Source of the DNA: Scenedesmus sp. ARA3 | Taxonomy: Eukaryota > Chlorophyta > Chlorophyceae > Sphaeropleales > Scenedesmaceae | Assembly: GCA_004335835.1 (NCBI GenBank) | Contig: RWJK01001925.1 | Location: 1 to 32,878, forward strand | Length of the DNA stretch: 32,878 bases | Reading direction: 5' to 3' | Part shown: piece by piece, positions 1 through 14,217 of the stretch | Position numbering within the stretch: the first letter of the stretch is position 1 | Layout of the letters: every line of letters starts with the position of its first letter | Notes under the pieces: model-generated | Database searches by the model: none | The model's input: only the letters and a program-made list of their open reading frames with translations | Told to the model about the DNA's origin: nothing | Position numbers and translations under genes: made by a program

Positions 1-266
1 TGGTGGTGGTGGTGGTGGTGCTGACCCCACGGCTGCCCTGGCTGTTGCTGCTGCTGGTGTGGCTGGTCAAACTGCTGCCCTGGCAGTTGCTGCTGCTGCT
101 GCTGCTGCTGCTGAGGCTGGCCCCACGGCTGCCCTTGCAGTTGTGGCTGCTGCTGCTGCTGTTGCTGCAGCTGGTCCCACTGCTGCCCTGGCAGTTGTGG
201 CTGATGTGGTGGTTGAGCCTGGTGCCACGGGGGTGGCTGGTTGGGTTGCATGCTGTGCTGCTGTGC
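1..266 (-). CDS. Gln-rich low-complexity protein, internal exon (partial)
   Basis: Read on the minus strand this stretch is open and gives a Gln/Pro-rich peptide with a recurring motif: PGQQWDQ, GQPWGQ, PGQQFDQ and PGQPWGQ, separated by Gln runs and ending in a His run at the window edge. A good splice acceptor (pyrimidine-rich, ending CTGCAG) lies immediately upstream at 267-272, so it is probably an internal or terminal exon that continues beyond position 1. The opposite strand is also open as an Ala/Val-rich peptide. I prefer the minus strand because it has the acceptor and because aromatic residues recur at fixed places. The function is not recognisable; such regions occur in RNA-binding and transcription-related proteins, but nothing here proves that. 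Confidence 0.4.
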
Positions 267-1286
267 CTGCAGGAAAGGTGCAAGCATGCAGGGCATGATG
301 GTACATACATCATGCTGCTACTGCTAGGGTCTGCGATCCAGGCTAATGGCAGTAAGCAAGCCTTGGACTCACCGAGGCAGCACCTCACCAAGCAAAGAGT
401 GGGTGTGAGCAGCAACTTGATGCACTTGATCAGCAGCATCATAGCATCTGCTGAGCATGGCATGCGAGCAATGAGTTGGCTTGTCTCTTCTGCTCACCTA
501 GCTACTGCTGCAGCTGCTGGGGCAAGTCTCACCTGTCAGCGCAGTACCCAGCTGATTAACTGCACGGGAATATAGCTAGGTGTAGCGGCGCCGATGAATC
601 AGGCATCGATTGCCGCATGTTCGTGTGCGCCAGCAGTTCACTCTGTTTTCGAGCTGCACCAGAAGTCCCTGAGAACGCTTCTGCAAGGAGTGATGTGCTA
701 CGAGCTAAAGCTAGTTTTTATCATTACAATGAGGCGAATTGTTCGCGCCCTAGGCCTCAAGCTTGTCATTGCATCCCAGTGCAGGGGGCAGAAGGGTTTT
801 TTTTCTGGGGTGGGAGTCCTAGTCACCGTGGTACTTGCTGCCCAGTAGCATGCACGTAGCATCAAGTTATGCAATAGGTCATGGTGACAGGTGGTCAAGT
901 AGAAAATTGTATAGAGCTGATGAGCCCAGCGGCAGGCCTACTTTGTGTGCCACAGTCGCACTTCTGGCGGCCCGAAGATGTGTGTCTCTTTGTCCAGCAA
1001 TGCAATCACGATGCAAGCTTGGTCGCACCTGGTCCACCAACACAAGTAATCACGTCTCTGGTCAAGCCTGACTACGATACCTGAGACAACACCTGTGCGA
1101 ATTTCGCAAATGTGTGAACATTGGAAAGGTGAACTGAACACTTTAGCTGTCAGGCGACCTGAGAGCAAGTTGCAGTATTACTTTCTCAAATACCTCTTCT
1201 CTGGGAACAGATAATGAGAATTTTTTTATGTCTGGGAAGATGACTCTGCCAGCAGTAGGGCAAGGTGCTGGGCCACAGTGCACACT

Positions 1287-1339
1287 TTCAGCCATGAGTC
1301 ACGCCGTGAAACCTGATTCAGCCATGAGTCATGCCGTGA
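1287..1339. repeat. Two 23-bp direct repeats, period 30
   Basis: Positions 1287-1309 and 1317-1339 match at 22 of 23 bases. The first contains the interrupted palindrome TCACGCCGTGA (1299-1309), which recurs at 7650-7660. It could be a regulatory site or a chance tandem duplication. Confidence 0.6.
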
Positions 1340-1817
1340 TCATTACGCCAGGCGTGCACAAAAGTGCTTGGGATGAATCGTTGCCTGACGAAGGGTAACA
1401 CTCCAATCTCAATTGCAGATTGTATTTTGTTGGCTGGCGAACGTGTAGCTGACCTGGATTACTTGGCGTCACTGCAGCTGTAGGACTCCTACAGCAGGGT
1501 TGAACCCTGTGCAGCTGTTGCAGGTGCCGGGTGAGTCCAGGCGCCTGCACGTTGTGCCATTCGCTATAATGACAGATTTTCAAGCGTTTGTAAGATTTGA
1601 GCCCATCCTGCAGGCCAACGAATGCTTATTGCGAGCCGCAGTGGTCCCGGAACACCTGTCCGACCCACAGCTCAAGTCGCCTTTGCGACGTGTTGGTGTG
1701 CACCGAAGGGCCCCTACCTGCTTAGAATTGCTTGAAGGTAAAGGTTCCCTGCGAATCCACCGCTCACACCGGTCAGTGTCGCTGATGAGTCTGCCTTTAG
1801 CAATGTGTACAGCATCC

Positions 1818-1842
1818 AGCACGGTATAAAGCACGGTATAAA
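1818..1842 (+). promoter_or_regulatory. Tandem TATA boxes upstream of malic enzyme (candidate)
   Basis: The 13-mer AGCACGGTATAAA occurs twice in tandem, placing TATAAA at 1825-1830 and 1837-1842. The boxes lie about 670 bp upstream of the malic enzyme ATG, which would need a long 5' UTR or an unseen 5' exon. The motif is seen; the promoter role is inferred. Confidence 0.25.
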
Positions 1843-2513
1843 TGCGCCCTCCTCTGCACGTATATGTTCAGCACAACTTTGCGAACATTTAGCTTATATA
1901 CTGCTATCCATCAAACAACTAATAGCCCACCTGCGTAGTCTGCGTAGTCAACTTCTTCACGTCGTTTCCGACTTGCTAATCGTGATCATGCAGTCTCTAT
2001 GTTTAAAAGCCAACAGTCATGTTGGGGTTAACGTTGGTGCGTCACGAAGGCCTGGCACTAGTTTCGGCACACCGCTGCTGTGTGCTGCTGATTTCAAGCC
2101 AGCCCCTTCAAGCTAGGCTTTGGCAGCGCAAGCGTGCATGCAGACCCTTCTTACATGTTCAATGACATGCATGCTGGGACGCTTCGCCTCAGCGTAGGCC
2201 TGCTTTTCAGTTTGAAAGGCTTCCCGCCAAAGCTGCTGTTCTTGCCATCATGCTGCTGCAGGCAAGCGTCCAGTAGCCGTTCCCAGCATTTCCTGCAAGC
2301 CTCAGCAGGCACGCAGGCTGAGCATTGCCGTTGAGAGGTAAGGAGTATTCTTGCAGCAGCATCATGCTCACTGTAAAGGATTGTATGGGAAGCAGCGGCA
2401 GAGAACAACGGCCTCAGGCAGTGGCAGCATGTGCCGTCACACCACCCCACTTGACTACCGACACACTCTCTGAACATACTTGTTACACCCTTCTGCTTTT
2501 GCTGTATCGCAGC

Positions 2514-6272
<3,759 letters not shown>

Positions 6273-6285
6273 GCCAATTGTGCGC

Positions 6286-6290
6286 TGTAA
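6286..6290 (+). terminator. TGTAA poly(A) signal candidate
   Basis: TGTAA lies 13 nt after the malic enzyme stop. That is the usual green-algal poly(A) motif but unusually close to the stop, so the real 3' end may be further on, within the duplicated region. Confidence 0.25.
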
Positions 6291-6410
6291 GTGACTGCTG
6301 CAAGGGGAAGGGCGGTGCAGCAGCTGTGCTGCTTGCATAGCAGCCGGCATGTATGCAACATCTGGCTTTGTGTTTGGGGGCTTTGCATATGGGAGCTCTT
6401 GTGGAAGTGT

Positions 6411-6532
6411 CGCACATGGTGGCCAGTGGGCTAGGCAGCCAGCCTGAGGGCTTCAACGGGGACTGGGAGGCGTGCTGCGAGGCGGCAATGTGGGATGCGC
6501 CCTGCGGGGAGCTGGTGGCCAGCCACTACTGA
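6411..6532 (+). pseudogene. Tandem copy of malic enzyme coding end including stop
   Basis: These 122 bases repeat 6151-6272 at an offset of 260 bp with four differences. In the malic enzyme frame three are synonymous and one changes Val to Ala (WDVP to WDAP). The frame and the TGA (6530-6532) are intact. No clear acceptor precedes it, so it is probably untranslated 3' UTR or a non-functional copy, but an alternative terminal exon cannot be excluded. Confidence 0.85.
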
Positions 6533-6632
6533 GCAAGCGAAGCGAAGCTGAGGAGAGCTTGGGGTGGAGAATGCTGCAGGGAGAGGATGGGGGGAGGTGG
6601 TACTTGGTGCGTCTGCTGCACTGCACTTTCTT

Positions 6633-6742
6633 GTGGCCAGCCACTACTGAGTCAGCTTGTGAGTGGCAGAGACTGCAGCAAGGTATATGGGAAGGATGGG
6701 CACAGCAGCAGCTGTGCTGCTTGCTCAGCGGTCGGCATGCGC
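6633..6742 (+). repeat. Third, decayed copy of malic enzyme stop region and 3' flank
   Basis: From 6634 the last codons and stop recur (TGGCCAGCCACTACTGAG), followed by a diverged version of the sequence after the real stop (6273-6350), including the shared block AGCAGCTGTGCTGCTTGC. The duplicated unit therefore includes 3' flank as well as codons. Confidence 0.7.
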
Positions 6743-7543
6743 GAGATATCTAGCTCTGTCAGGGGAGCTCTTTATGACTGTGTTGTGGATTCCCCTTCTC
6801 CTGCCATTGCAGGCGGGATGTGGGTCGTTCTCAGTGGGTTGCAGCATGACTTGCAGGACTGTGAGGGGGTTGCAGCCAGATGCTGCCACAATGATCAGAA
6901 GCTGTTGTGTGCAGAGGGTATACGTAGCAGGCGGTTATATGCGGTGCGCTGATGTGTCGCGTGTGGTGTGTTTATGTGTGTGTGATGCTGCTGCTGTTAC
7001 ATGCATGTGCCACATCAGGGAGGCTGCCTGCGCAGCACTTGGACCATCCAGTGCTACCGTGAAGGTCAACCACTGTGCCTGTGTGCTGCCAGCTTTGTGA
7101 TGTTGATGCCATCCTGCTGTGAGGCTGCCAGAGCAGCTACAAACCAGCAGCAGCAGTGATTTGTTTGTTGTCGCTCATGCATGATGTGCACTGCAAACAC
7201 ATCTGTATTGTGCTGTTACACGCATTGTTGTGCCTGCAGGACACATGCGGGTCTGTATCATTCATGCCAAACAATAACCTTTTCATTCTTCGTTGCACAT
7301 GGACTGTTGCTTGAGCCTGCTTGTCAAGTACCGGTGATACAGGAGTGGGATCTGCCACAAGTGTTGACAGACTCAACTCATGGGCTGTTTTGAGGGGTTG
7401 TGTGTTGTGCATCATCACCACCTGATTCCTTTATGTGCACTTTATATCGTAACATCACTGGTGATGCATGCAGCAGTGCTTATCGGCACACTCTGCACAA
7501 GTGGTCCTTGATTTTTCACGTCCCGTCATCTGCACTTTGCGCA

Positions 7544-7593
7544 TGTCCTGCAAAGGGCACCTGTCCTGTAAAGGGCACCTGTCCTGCAAAGGA
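7544..7593. repeat. 18-bp tandem repeat, about 2.8 units
   Basis: The unit TGTCCTGCAAAGGGCACC starts at 7544, 7562 and 7580, the last truncated and diverged. No function is evident. Confidence 0.7.
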
Positions 7594-7647
7594 CAGCAAG
7601 CGTATGGCAGGCCAATGCTGCCTGCTTCTGACAGTAGCAGCAGTGTC

Positions 7648-7704
7648 AGTCACGCCGTGATACGTCATAGCAGTAGTACTAGTCACGCCTCAATACGTCA
7701 TAGC
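7648..7704. repeat. 24-bp direct repeat, period 33
   Basis: 7648-7671 and 7681-7704 match at all but a few central bases. The first copy holds the interrupted palindrome TCACGCCGTGA that is also at 1299-1309. Confidence 0.6.
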
Positions 7705-8225
7705 CAGCCTGATTTGTTTGAATGCATTGCATTTGCATCTGCTGCAGCAGGCCCTTCTTGCAGGTGCACTTCAGGGAAGCATTGTCATGACACTCACTGA
7801 TTCCGTTCTCCTGACCTTGCTCAACTGTTGAGCTGCACTGCAATGATGTGCTGCTTGGGTAGATGGGCTGGTCACCGTAGGCAAAAACGGTGCATGGTCA
7901 ACATGTATCGTTCATGCATGTGGTGGCTGTAGCCTTGTGCATGTGCTGTCTTTTTGTGACAGATGAGCATGCTGACTGATGATCAGTTCTCGTAAGCTAG
8001 CTCGGTGCTGTAGGGCCAAACGCACTGTGCTGGCAGAACAAGTCAGCGGAGCAGTGTGCTGCAGCTGCTGCAGCCTTTGAGGGCAAGTGGCGCAGCTTCA
8101 AGTGATCTTGAAGATCAGCTGTTCAGCTGCTGTGCCAGTGAAGCAGGGGCAGCACATCAGCTGTACCTTTTTGTTGTTGTTGTTGTTGTTACCAGGCGGG
8201 ACGAAATCCTACTGGCTAGTCACAG

Positions 8226-8763
8226 CAGCTGTACCAGGATGCGCTGCAGCTGTGCAGGGCGCTGACAGCTGCTGCGCCTCTCACTGTGGTCTGCAACAAC
8301 CCTAGCTGCGAAACCTTGGCTGGTGTGAGTGAGGCGTCAGCGTCCTGCAAGGCCTGCACAGGCTGCGGGTGCCGCTACTGCAGCGTGGCTTGCCAGGGGG
8401 CCGATTGGCGGCGGCACAAGCAGGCATGCCAACGCATGGGCTGCGGCAGGGATGTGTCAGATGACGTGTGGATGATCATTTCTGCATTGACGCTGCTGAA
8501 GCAGTGTCAGAATGGTGTTGGACCGGCAATAGACTGGCAGCATCCTGGTTTGGTCAAGCATATGCTATGCTCTTTGCCAGGGCCCGAGTCTGCCAGTATG
8601 GACTGCATGCAGCCCGATTACTGGTTGACTTGTGATTTGCACGATTCCAGAGTCTGTCACTGGGTATGTACAGTCCTGCAGTATGTTGAACTCCTTTGTC
8701 CTGCAGTATGCTGGACTGCTATTATGCTGCAGCAGCACTGCTGCTGGTCACCAACATGGTAGG
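8226..8763 (+). CDS. MYND zinc-finger protein, C-terminal exon (5' part unresolved)
   Basis: After an acceptor at 8223-8225 the frame reads QLYQDALQLCRALTAAAPL and then a MYND finger: VCNNPSC, CKACTGCGCRYCS, VACQGADWRRHKQACQRM. The Cys/His spacing fits the treble-clef zinc-binding MYND fold used for protein-protein contacts. Many green-algal genomes encode large families of helical proteins ending in such a finger, often with the same CNNPxC lead-in. The frame is blocked by TAG at 8217, so this must be a 3' exon or a gene remnant. Residues after CQRM, up to the TAG at 8761-8763, look less conserved and may be read-through of a true intron. No partner is known from context. Confidence 0.55.
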
Positions 8764-9816
8764 CAACCAGCGTTGAAGGTGAGCAAGTTGTTATGAAGCA
8801 AGGGGTTCAGTTACAGGCAGTAACCAGCAAAAGCGAAGGCTTAATGCTTGATGCTGCAGCAGCATATATCATAGCAGCTATATACCCGATGTATGTACAG
8901 CAGAGCCACGAGCAACGATCCAGCTGCTCATCTCTAGCCCAGGCAGCTGCAGCTGCCTAGCACGAAGGTTGACGGAAGGGCGGTGGGTGACGTTCCGAGA
9001 CCAGAACGTCACCCACCGCCCACCGCCCTTCCATCAACCTGACACCCCCTCTCCTCCCTCTACTTAAAGTAAACGGTGATCACAGAGGTCAGTACTGTCT
9101 TTATCTTCAACTAAAAGGCTGATACACCACGCAACATCACGCTACTGAGAAACTACAAGCGAACCTCATGCGCACGTCATCAGTTGCTTCTGAACATTTC
9201 ATTTGATCCCGTCTAAGCACGTTCAGACCTTCCGTTATTTTGTAGTTGCTTGATAACACAAAGACCGAAGAAGCGTTTGCAGACCATTGGAGCTGCGAGT
9301 AGTCTGCTGCCCTTCTTGCCAGTTGCTGCTGGGAGTGCTTCAACTTCGTGTGGTGAGCACAAGAATCGGCTAGCTCAGGTTCCATCCAGATCTAGAAGCT
9401 TGCATGAGCCCATGACTGCAAAACGTCTTGAGCGGACTGCACTGCTGCTCGTCTATACGTGGCGTCACACCAAAATTCGTTTGAGCGCATCTTCAACCTT
9501 TTTGTTTGCTTAGCCTACACTCCAACGCACGTGAGGGCATTGGCGGGTGTACCTGCCACGGGTGGGTTAGCAGCTGAAGGCGCATAGACCAACGACGCCT
9601 TTCGGTGCCAACGATGCTCGAAGGACCACCATACATGAAGCTCTGTGATAGTCTACGATAGCTGCGGCCTCCCGGTGACCTGCTGCTACAGCTTTATGAC
9701 CTTCCTGTTGCCTTCCCACCCTGCTGCCTGCAGGACTAGGCCTTGCCCAAAGCGTGTCAAGTGTCAGCCACAGCCACAACAAAGCACCGTAGCGGCCATT
9801 GACCGCAACACTGAAT
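8764..9816. other. Intergenic region and 5' flank of the metalloprotease
   Basis: No gene is visible. The region holds the long inverted repeat at 8966-9040 and a pyrimidine-rich stretch near 9046-9062 followed by ACTTAAAGT, which could be a weak promoter. The protease 5' UTR may begin anywhere after that. Confidence 0.45.
8966..9040. repeat. 30-bp inverted repeat forming a GC-rich hairpin
   Basis: The arm 8966-8995 pairs with 9004-9040 across an 8-base loop (8996-9003). The second arm has one mismatch and a 7-base insertion that looks like a duplication of ACCGCCC. It lies about 780 bp upstream of the protease ATG. It could be a foldback element, a small-RNA hairpin or a barrier between transcription units; no target-site duplication is obvious. 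Confidence 0.8.
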
Positions 9817-11546
9817 ATGGCATCTACCGTCAGGGGCACTCTGCTGCTGCTTGTGCTGGTTGCATGCGCTTTGGTTGGCAGCCAACCTACTGCCGCACAC
9901 CCTGCCCATGCACACCGCAAGCTGCAGCAGCAGCAACTGGCGAACGGCACTGCTGAAACAGACGCAGCAGCAGCCGACCTGCTCGCTACAGCACAACCCG
10001 TCCCTCCTGCTCTTCCTGCTGACGCTGAAGCAGAGCTAGCAGCAGTGGCAGCTGCTGCACCTATCACCAAGAGGGCATGCGGTACGTTGGAAGGCACCAG
10101 GTCTCAACGTGCTGCTGCTGAGCGCCGCTTCCAGCAGCGCCTGGCGCAGCTCAAGGCACGCGGCGAGGACGTCAGCACTGCACAAGCACCTGTCATCCAA
10201 GTGCACTTCCATGTGCTGACACTGAACAATGCCAGGGGTACGCTGACACAGGTGCGCAACTGCTTGCATGCGGCAAGATACTGCTGCAAAGCTGCCAGAG
10301 AAAACCTACGTTGCTCCTGCACCGCACAATGCCATGTGCCTTGGCAGCTATTGCTGCAACGGGTGTTCCTTTGATCAGGTGCCTTGCCCGCAACATCCAA
10401 ACTTGCCCACAGCGGAAACCTGCAGTGTGCAGCTGCCATGCAGGCTCGCACCACCACCACCAACGCTGCTCTTCCCCTGTCTGCGGTGTTCTTGTCATGC
10501 ACAGGCGCAAGTTAATGCCCAGATGGCCACTTTAAATGCAGCTTATGCCGGCCTCTTCTCTTTCAGCCTTGCCAGCGCCACACAATACACCACGGACTCC
10601 ACGGATGTCTTCAATGCTGACACTGGCAGCTCCGGCGAAGCCAGCATCAAACAGCAGCTGCGCAGGGGCAGTGCACAAACCCTAAACATCTACACGTGGG
10701 AGCCAAGGAGCAGCAGCGGCAGCACCACTCTCGGCTGGGCTACATTCCCCTGGTCATACAGCGGCAATCCCCAGCAGGATGGTGTGGTGCTGCAGTTTGG
10801 CAGCATCAATGGCGGCAGCCTGACCAACTACAACCTTGGTGACACTGCTGTGCACGAAGTGGGGCACTGGCTGGGGCTGTACCACACCTTCCAGGTGAGG
10901 ACTGTGAACTTTAGGGTGAAGCTTCACAATGTTCAAGCTGATTTCCTGCAAACAAGTTGCTTTGTGTTGGCCGTTTCATCAGGGTGTCAACAATAGGCCG
11001 GGCATGCTTCAGCTGCCTCTGCAATGCATCGCCTACTCCACGCAACACTGTGACACAGCGGTGCGGCGTGCTGTGCCCTTGGTGCTGATGATGATTTGGT
11101 GCACTTGGCATGGTGATGGCGATGATGGTACATGTGATCTAAAAATATATCAGAATGAACTTTTATCAGCATGCTGTGGTTGTGTGCTGCAGGGCGGTTG
11201 TGGTACCACAGACACTGCCAACAGCGGCGATTTTGTGACAGACACACCAGCTGTTGCTAGGGCAAACACCAGGTGCAGAGCGGTGGACTCATGCACGGGG
11301 CAGGGCCCTGACCTCATTTGGAATTTCATGGTGAGTGTGCCTGGTGGTGTGAACTTGGCAGTGAACTTTGCGGCGGTCGCAGCAGATAGCGAATCGCTGC
11401 TGCAAAGCATGTTTACAGCAGTGCCCCAATGAAACACTTGCCTCCCAAACAGCTGATGTCGTCTTCGTGCCCCTCCGTGCGCCATCACTGCTGCTGCTGC
11501 TGCTGCAGTCAAAGGCTTCACTTGTTTCTCACACTGCTGCTGCTGT

Positions 11547-11605
<59 letters not shown>

Positions 11606-11655
11606 NNNNNNNNNNNNNNNNNNNNNNNNNNNNNNNNNNNNNNNNNNNNNNNNNN

Positions 11656-11712
<57 letters not shown>

Positions 11713-11807
11713 AGGACTACACTCCTGACGCCTGCATGAATTCCTTCACGCCTGGCCAGAGGGCCCGCATGCAGGCAGCATGGGGAGCGTGGCGCAACGG
11801 AAGATAA
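9817..11807 (+). CDS. Secreted M43 (pappalysin-like) zinc metalloprotease
   Basis: Four exons with all junctions in phase 0: 9817-10251, 10505-10894, 11193-11330 and 11715-11807, giving 351 residues. The N-terminus is a signal peptide (MASTVRG, core [13 protein letters not shown]) followed by a Gln/Ala-rich pro-region and the RACGT motif typical of M43 enzymes. The catalytic helix [11 protein letters not shown] (HExxHxxGxxH zinc site) ends exon 2. Exon 3 opens with GGCGTTDTA and includes VTDTPA. The Met-turn NFM-DYTPDAC is split by intron 3. The product probably cleaves extracellular or cell-wall protein; the substrate is unknown. Intron 3 consists largely of CTG repeat with an assembly gap, and its acceptor is the end of that repeat. 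The ATG at 9817 is the first in frame before the signal peptide. Confidence 0.93.
11548..11712 (+). repeat. (CTG)n tract with 50-N assembly gap, in protease intron 3
   Basis: Near-pure CTG runs flank 50 N (11606-11655), and the right-hand run ends directly in the CTGCAG acceptor of exon 4. Fifty N is a conventional placeholder, so the real repeat length is unknown. Confidence 0.95.
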
Positions 11808-12099
11808 CCGTGTTCAGCTGTCACTAACAACATTGCGATGGATGAACGGCAGACTGGGTGATGAGCAGGCAGCCAGCAAGAATAGCTGTGATTAATGAAG
11901 TCACGATTGATATCAGGAAGTGTTGAAGGTGCTACAGCACCCTCAGCTGAAGGTCAAAGTTGCATTGTCTTGGACGGTGCACCAATTGGCTTGCAAGCTA
12001 TGTTACCCCAGAGCAAAGCAATCAGTGCTGCTGACGTGGTCGTGCTCTAAACATCACTGCACATGTACATGTGTGCATCAGACGATGATGTTCAGGGTA

Positions 12100-12174
12100 C
12101 ATGCACTGCATGGCATGCACTGCATGGCATGCATATGGCCAATGGGTACGTGCATGCATGCATATGGCCAATGA
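12100..12174. repeat. GCATGC-rich short direct repeats
   Basis: TGCACTGCATGGCA is repeated, and GCATATGGCCAATG occurs twice (near 12130 and 12160), both embedded in alternating purine-pyrimidine GCATGC palindromes. It is probably slippage-derived; alternating TGCA could favour unusual DNA structure. Confidence 0.6.
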
Positions 12175-12310
12175 ACAGCCAGTGAGTAGCATGCATGATC
12201 AACTGCACATGCCAGCATGTTCTGCACAACACATCCTGTACATCCAGCGGATGGGCATCCAGCAGACATTTGTTTTGGATCCGAAACTCCGGAGTTCTCC
12301 AGTTGGTTTC

Positions 12311-12337
12311 ATTACATTACATTACATTACATTACAT
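12311..12337. repeat. (ATTAC)5 pentanucleotide microsatellite
   Basis: Five perfect ATTAC units followed by ATT. A simple AT-rich microsatellite in an otherwise CTG-dominated region. Confidence 0.9.
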
Positions 12338-12634
12338 TTTCGTTGGCATTGGTGGCAGCACAGGACCGTGTGGATTGACCTTTGACAAAATTTGCAAAGG
12401 TGCAACAGCTGCTGGCTGCTAGCTTTGTACTGCAGCTGCACACCGTATTCTGCAGATGTCTCGAAGATAGGTCATTCAAGTGTCCAGGGCGGCAGTGTGA
12501 GCGTTGTCAGCACTCTGGGTTGATGCTTTGACAGGTGCAGCATACGCTACTGCGGGTTCACATCACCAAACGATATCACCGTGTCTGCGAGCTGCCACTC
12601 TCACTGCGGCGTCGACAGCCAGCCATAAAATTGC

Positions 12635-12693
12635 TGTAAAGATGGACAGTCTAGCATGAAAAAAGCAAAGCTACGCACCTTCAAAGCATTGCT
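12635..12693. repeat. Dispersed element, copy 1
   Basis: About 57 bases match 25734-25791 in the same orientation with two substitutions and one single-base indel. On the plus strand it begins with TGTAAAGATGG and lies 827 bp past the protease stop. On the minus strand it encodes LKVRSFAFFMLDCPSL. See copy 2. Confidence 0.85.
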
Positions 12694-12863
12694 GTGTTGG
12701 TGGGGCTGCCAGCTCAGCTGCAGTGACCAGCTGCTGCTCTGCAGTAGCAGTGTTGGGTCTCCTACTCTGTGTGGACAGCCATGTAACACAGGTCAGGGTG
12801 TGAGGTACGGCTGCCAGGCAGACTGCGCAACCATGTTGATTCTCACATTTCTCATCTTGGATG

Positions 12864-12868
12864 TTACA
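12864..12868 (-). terminator. TGTAA poly(A) signal candidate for the thioredoxin-like gene
   Basis: TTACA on the plus strand reads TGTAA on the minus strand, about 340 nt past the stop codon at 13205, a normal distance for an algal 3' UTR. Confidence 0.4.
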
Positions 12869-13096
12869 CACGGGTCACATCGCCCACTTGGGGAGCAAAT
12901 GACAGGCGCATTGGGCAAAGAGAAAACACAACCTGGTCAAAGCAAGAACCATTGTGTTTTCGGTGCTCACTCTCCTTTTCTGGTCTCAGACCTGTGTTCA
13001 ACCTGTTGTGGCTCATACCATCCAAGATGGTGCCAGGACCCACATGTAACTATCCTCTCTCATTGATCCTTCCGACAATCAACACCACAAAACTTC

Positions 13097-13200
13097 ATCC
13101 TCACTCCAGTGGCTGCAGGTCGCAGGGCGTGCGCCCCTGCTTCAGCGCCGCAGTAATCGCCCCAAACCGCTCCCTGTACTGCGGCAGGGGATTACTGTCG
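13097..13200 (-). pseudogene. Tandem copy of the thioredoxin-like gene's coding end
   Basis: This is a 104-bp unit directly adjoining 13201-13304. In the parent frame it still reads DSNPLPQYRER, then FGAIT where the parent has YAAIS, then AALKQGRTPCDLQPLE and a stop (TGA instead of TAA). The changes are conservative. It lies beyond the parent stop and should be 3' UTR. Confidence 0.85.
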
Positions 13201-13204
13201 CCGT

Positions 13205-14181
13205 TTACTCCAGTGGCTGTAGGTCGCAGGGCGTGCGCCCCTGCTTCAGCGCCGCACTAATCGCTGCGTAGCGCTCCCTGTACTGCGGCAGGGGATTACT
13301 GTCATCGTCATACCCGTCATCCTCGCAACTCCAACCGCAGCGGGCACAGGCAGCATCCCAATCCTCCCCTAGCCACCAGGGACAGCCGCATGACAGGCAT
13401 GGCATGCGAGGCCAGAACACTGCCGACACTGACTTCGTCACACTGCTGCTGCTGCTGCTGCTGCCGGGGTTGCTGCTAAATGTCCTGCTAGTGCTGGTGG
13501 TGGTGTTTGTGCTAGCGGTGTAGAGTGCTGCTTTCGGAAACTTCCTTTTGCTGCCGGGCTTGGCTGCGTTGCTGCCAGCAAGTGGAGGGTCCCACAAGCT
13601 ACTGCTGCTGCTGCTGCTACTGCCTGAAGCAGCTTCGCTGCTAACAGCGCCACCCACAGCAGCAGGTGCGGCTGCTGTGCTGCTGCTGCTGGTGCTGCTG
13701 CTGCTGCCAGCTGCTGCACTCTGCTGCTCTGTTGCACCTACCGCTGCCCCTTGCTTGCCACCTGCAACTCCCCCTGCTGCTGCTGCTGCACCTGTTGCAG
13801 CAGCAATAGGCAGCAGCTCCAGCTGTGCCACTGCCTGCTGCACCTTGACAGCAGCCTCAGCAGCAGTTGCTAGCCCTGCAAGCTTCAATGCCTTCACTAG
13901 CTGCCTGTTATGAAACACCTGAACCACCGGCAGCTGCTTTGCTGCATTCAGTGCTGCCGCAAGAGCTGAGTTGCCCTGAGATGCAGCGGCATCTGCTGCT
14001 GCCACCAGCACCTGCCGCGGAGCTGCTGCTGCTGCCCCCTGCAGCAGCAGCGGCAGCAAGCCTTTTGGCAGTCTGCTGCTGCTGCTGCTGTCACTCCAGG
14101 CCACTAGCAGCAGGCCGCTTGCTGCTGTCTGCTGCAGCAGCTGCTTCAAATCTCCCGCTCCCTTGCTAATGCTCAGCACAC

Positions 14182-14217
<36 letters not shown>

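Larger units (their letters stand above)
267..2513. other. Intergenic region, head-to-head between Gln-rich gene and malic enzyme
   Basis: I find no convincing exon in this 2.2 kb. Short open frames exist on both strands but have no recognisable motif and poor composition. It probably holds the 5' flanks of the minus-strand Gln-rich gene and the plus-strand malic enzyme. It contains a 30-bp-spaced direct repeat at 1287-1339 and a duplicated TATAAA box near 1825-1842. Confidence 0.5.
6743..8225. other. Non-coding or unassigned, malic enzyme to MYND exon
   Basis: No recognisable exon through about 8050. At 8050-8140 a plus-strand frame gives LLQPLRASGAASSDLEDQLF, which resembles the helical region that precedes MYND fingers in algal proteins and could be an upstream exon of the next gene, but I cannot find a clean donor. 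Two short tandem repeats lie at 7544-7593 and 7648-7704. Confidence 0.45.
11808..13096. other. Intergenic region between convergent protease and thioredoxin-like genes
   Basis: Both neighbours end here, so this is shared 3' flank. No exon is supported. It contains a palindrome-rich repeat at 12100-12174, a pentanucleotide repeat at 12311-12337, a dispersed element at 12635-12693 that starts with TGTAA, and TGTAA on the minus strand at 12864-12868. Confidence 0.5.

Noticed and set aside
3..575. 190-codon Leu-rich plus-strand frame at the left edge
   Set aside because: It is a shadow of CTG repeats; the minus-strand Gln-rich frame with an acceptor is a better explanation.
11729..11807. Separate small gene after the CTG tract
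   Set aside because: It completes the Met-turn and C-terminus of the M43 protease in phase, so it is exon 4.
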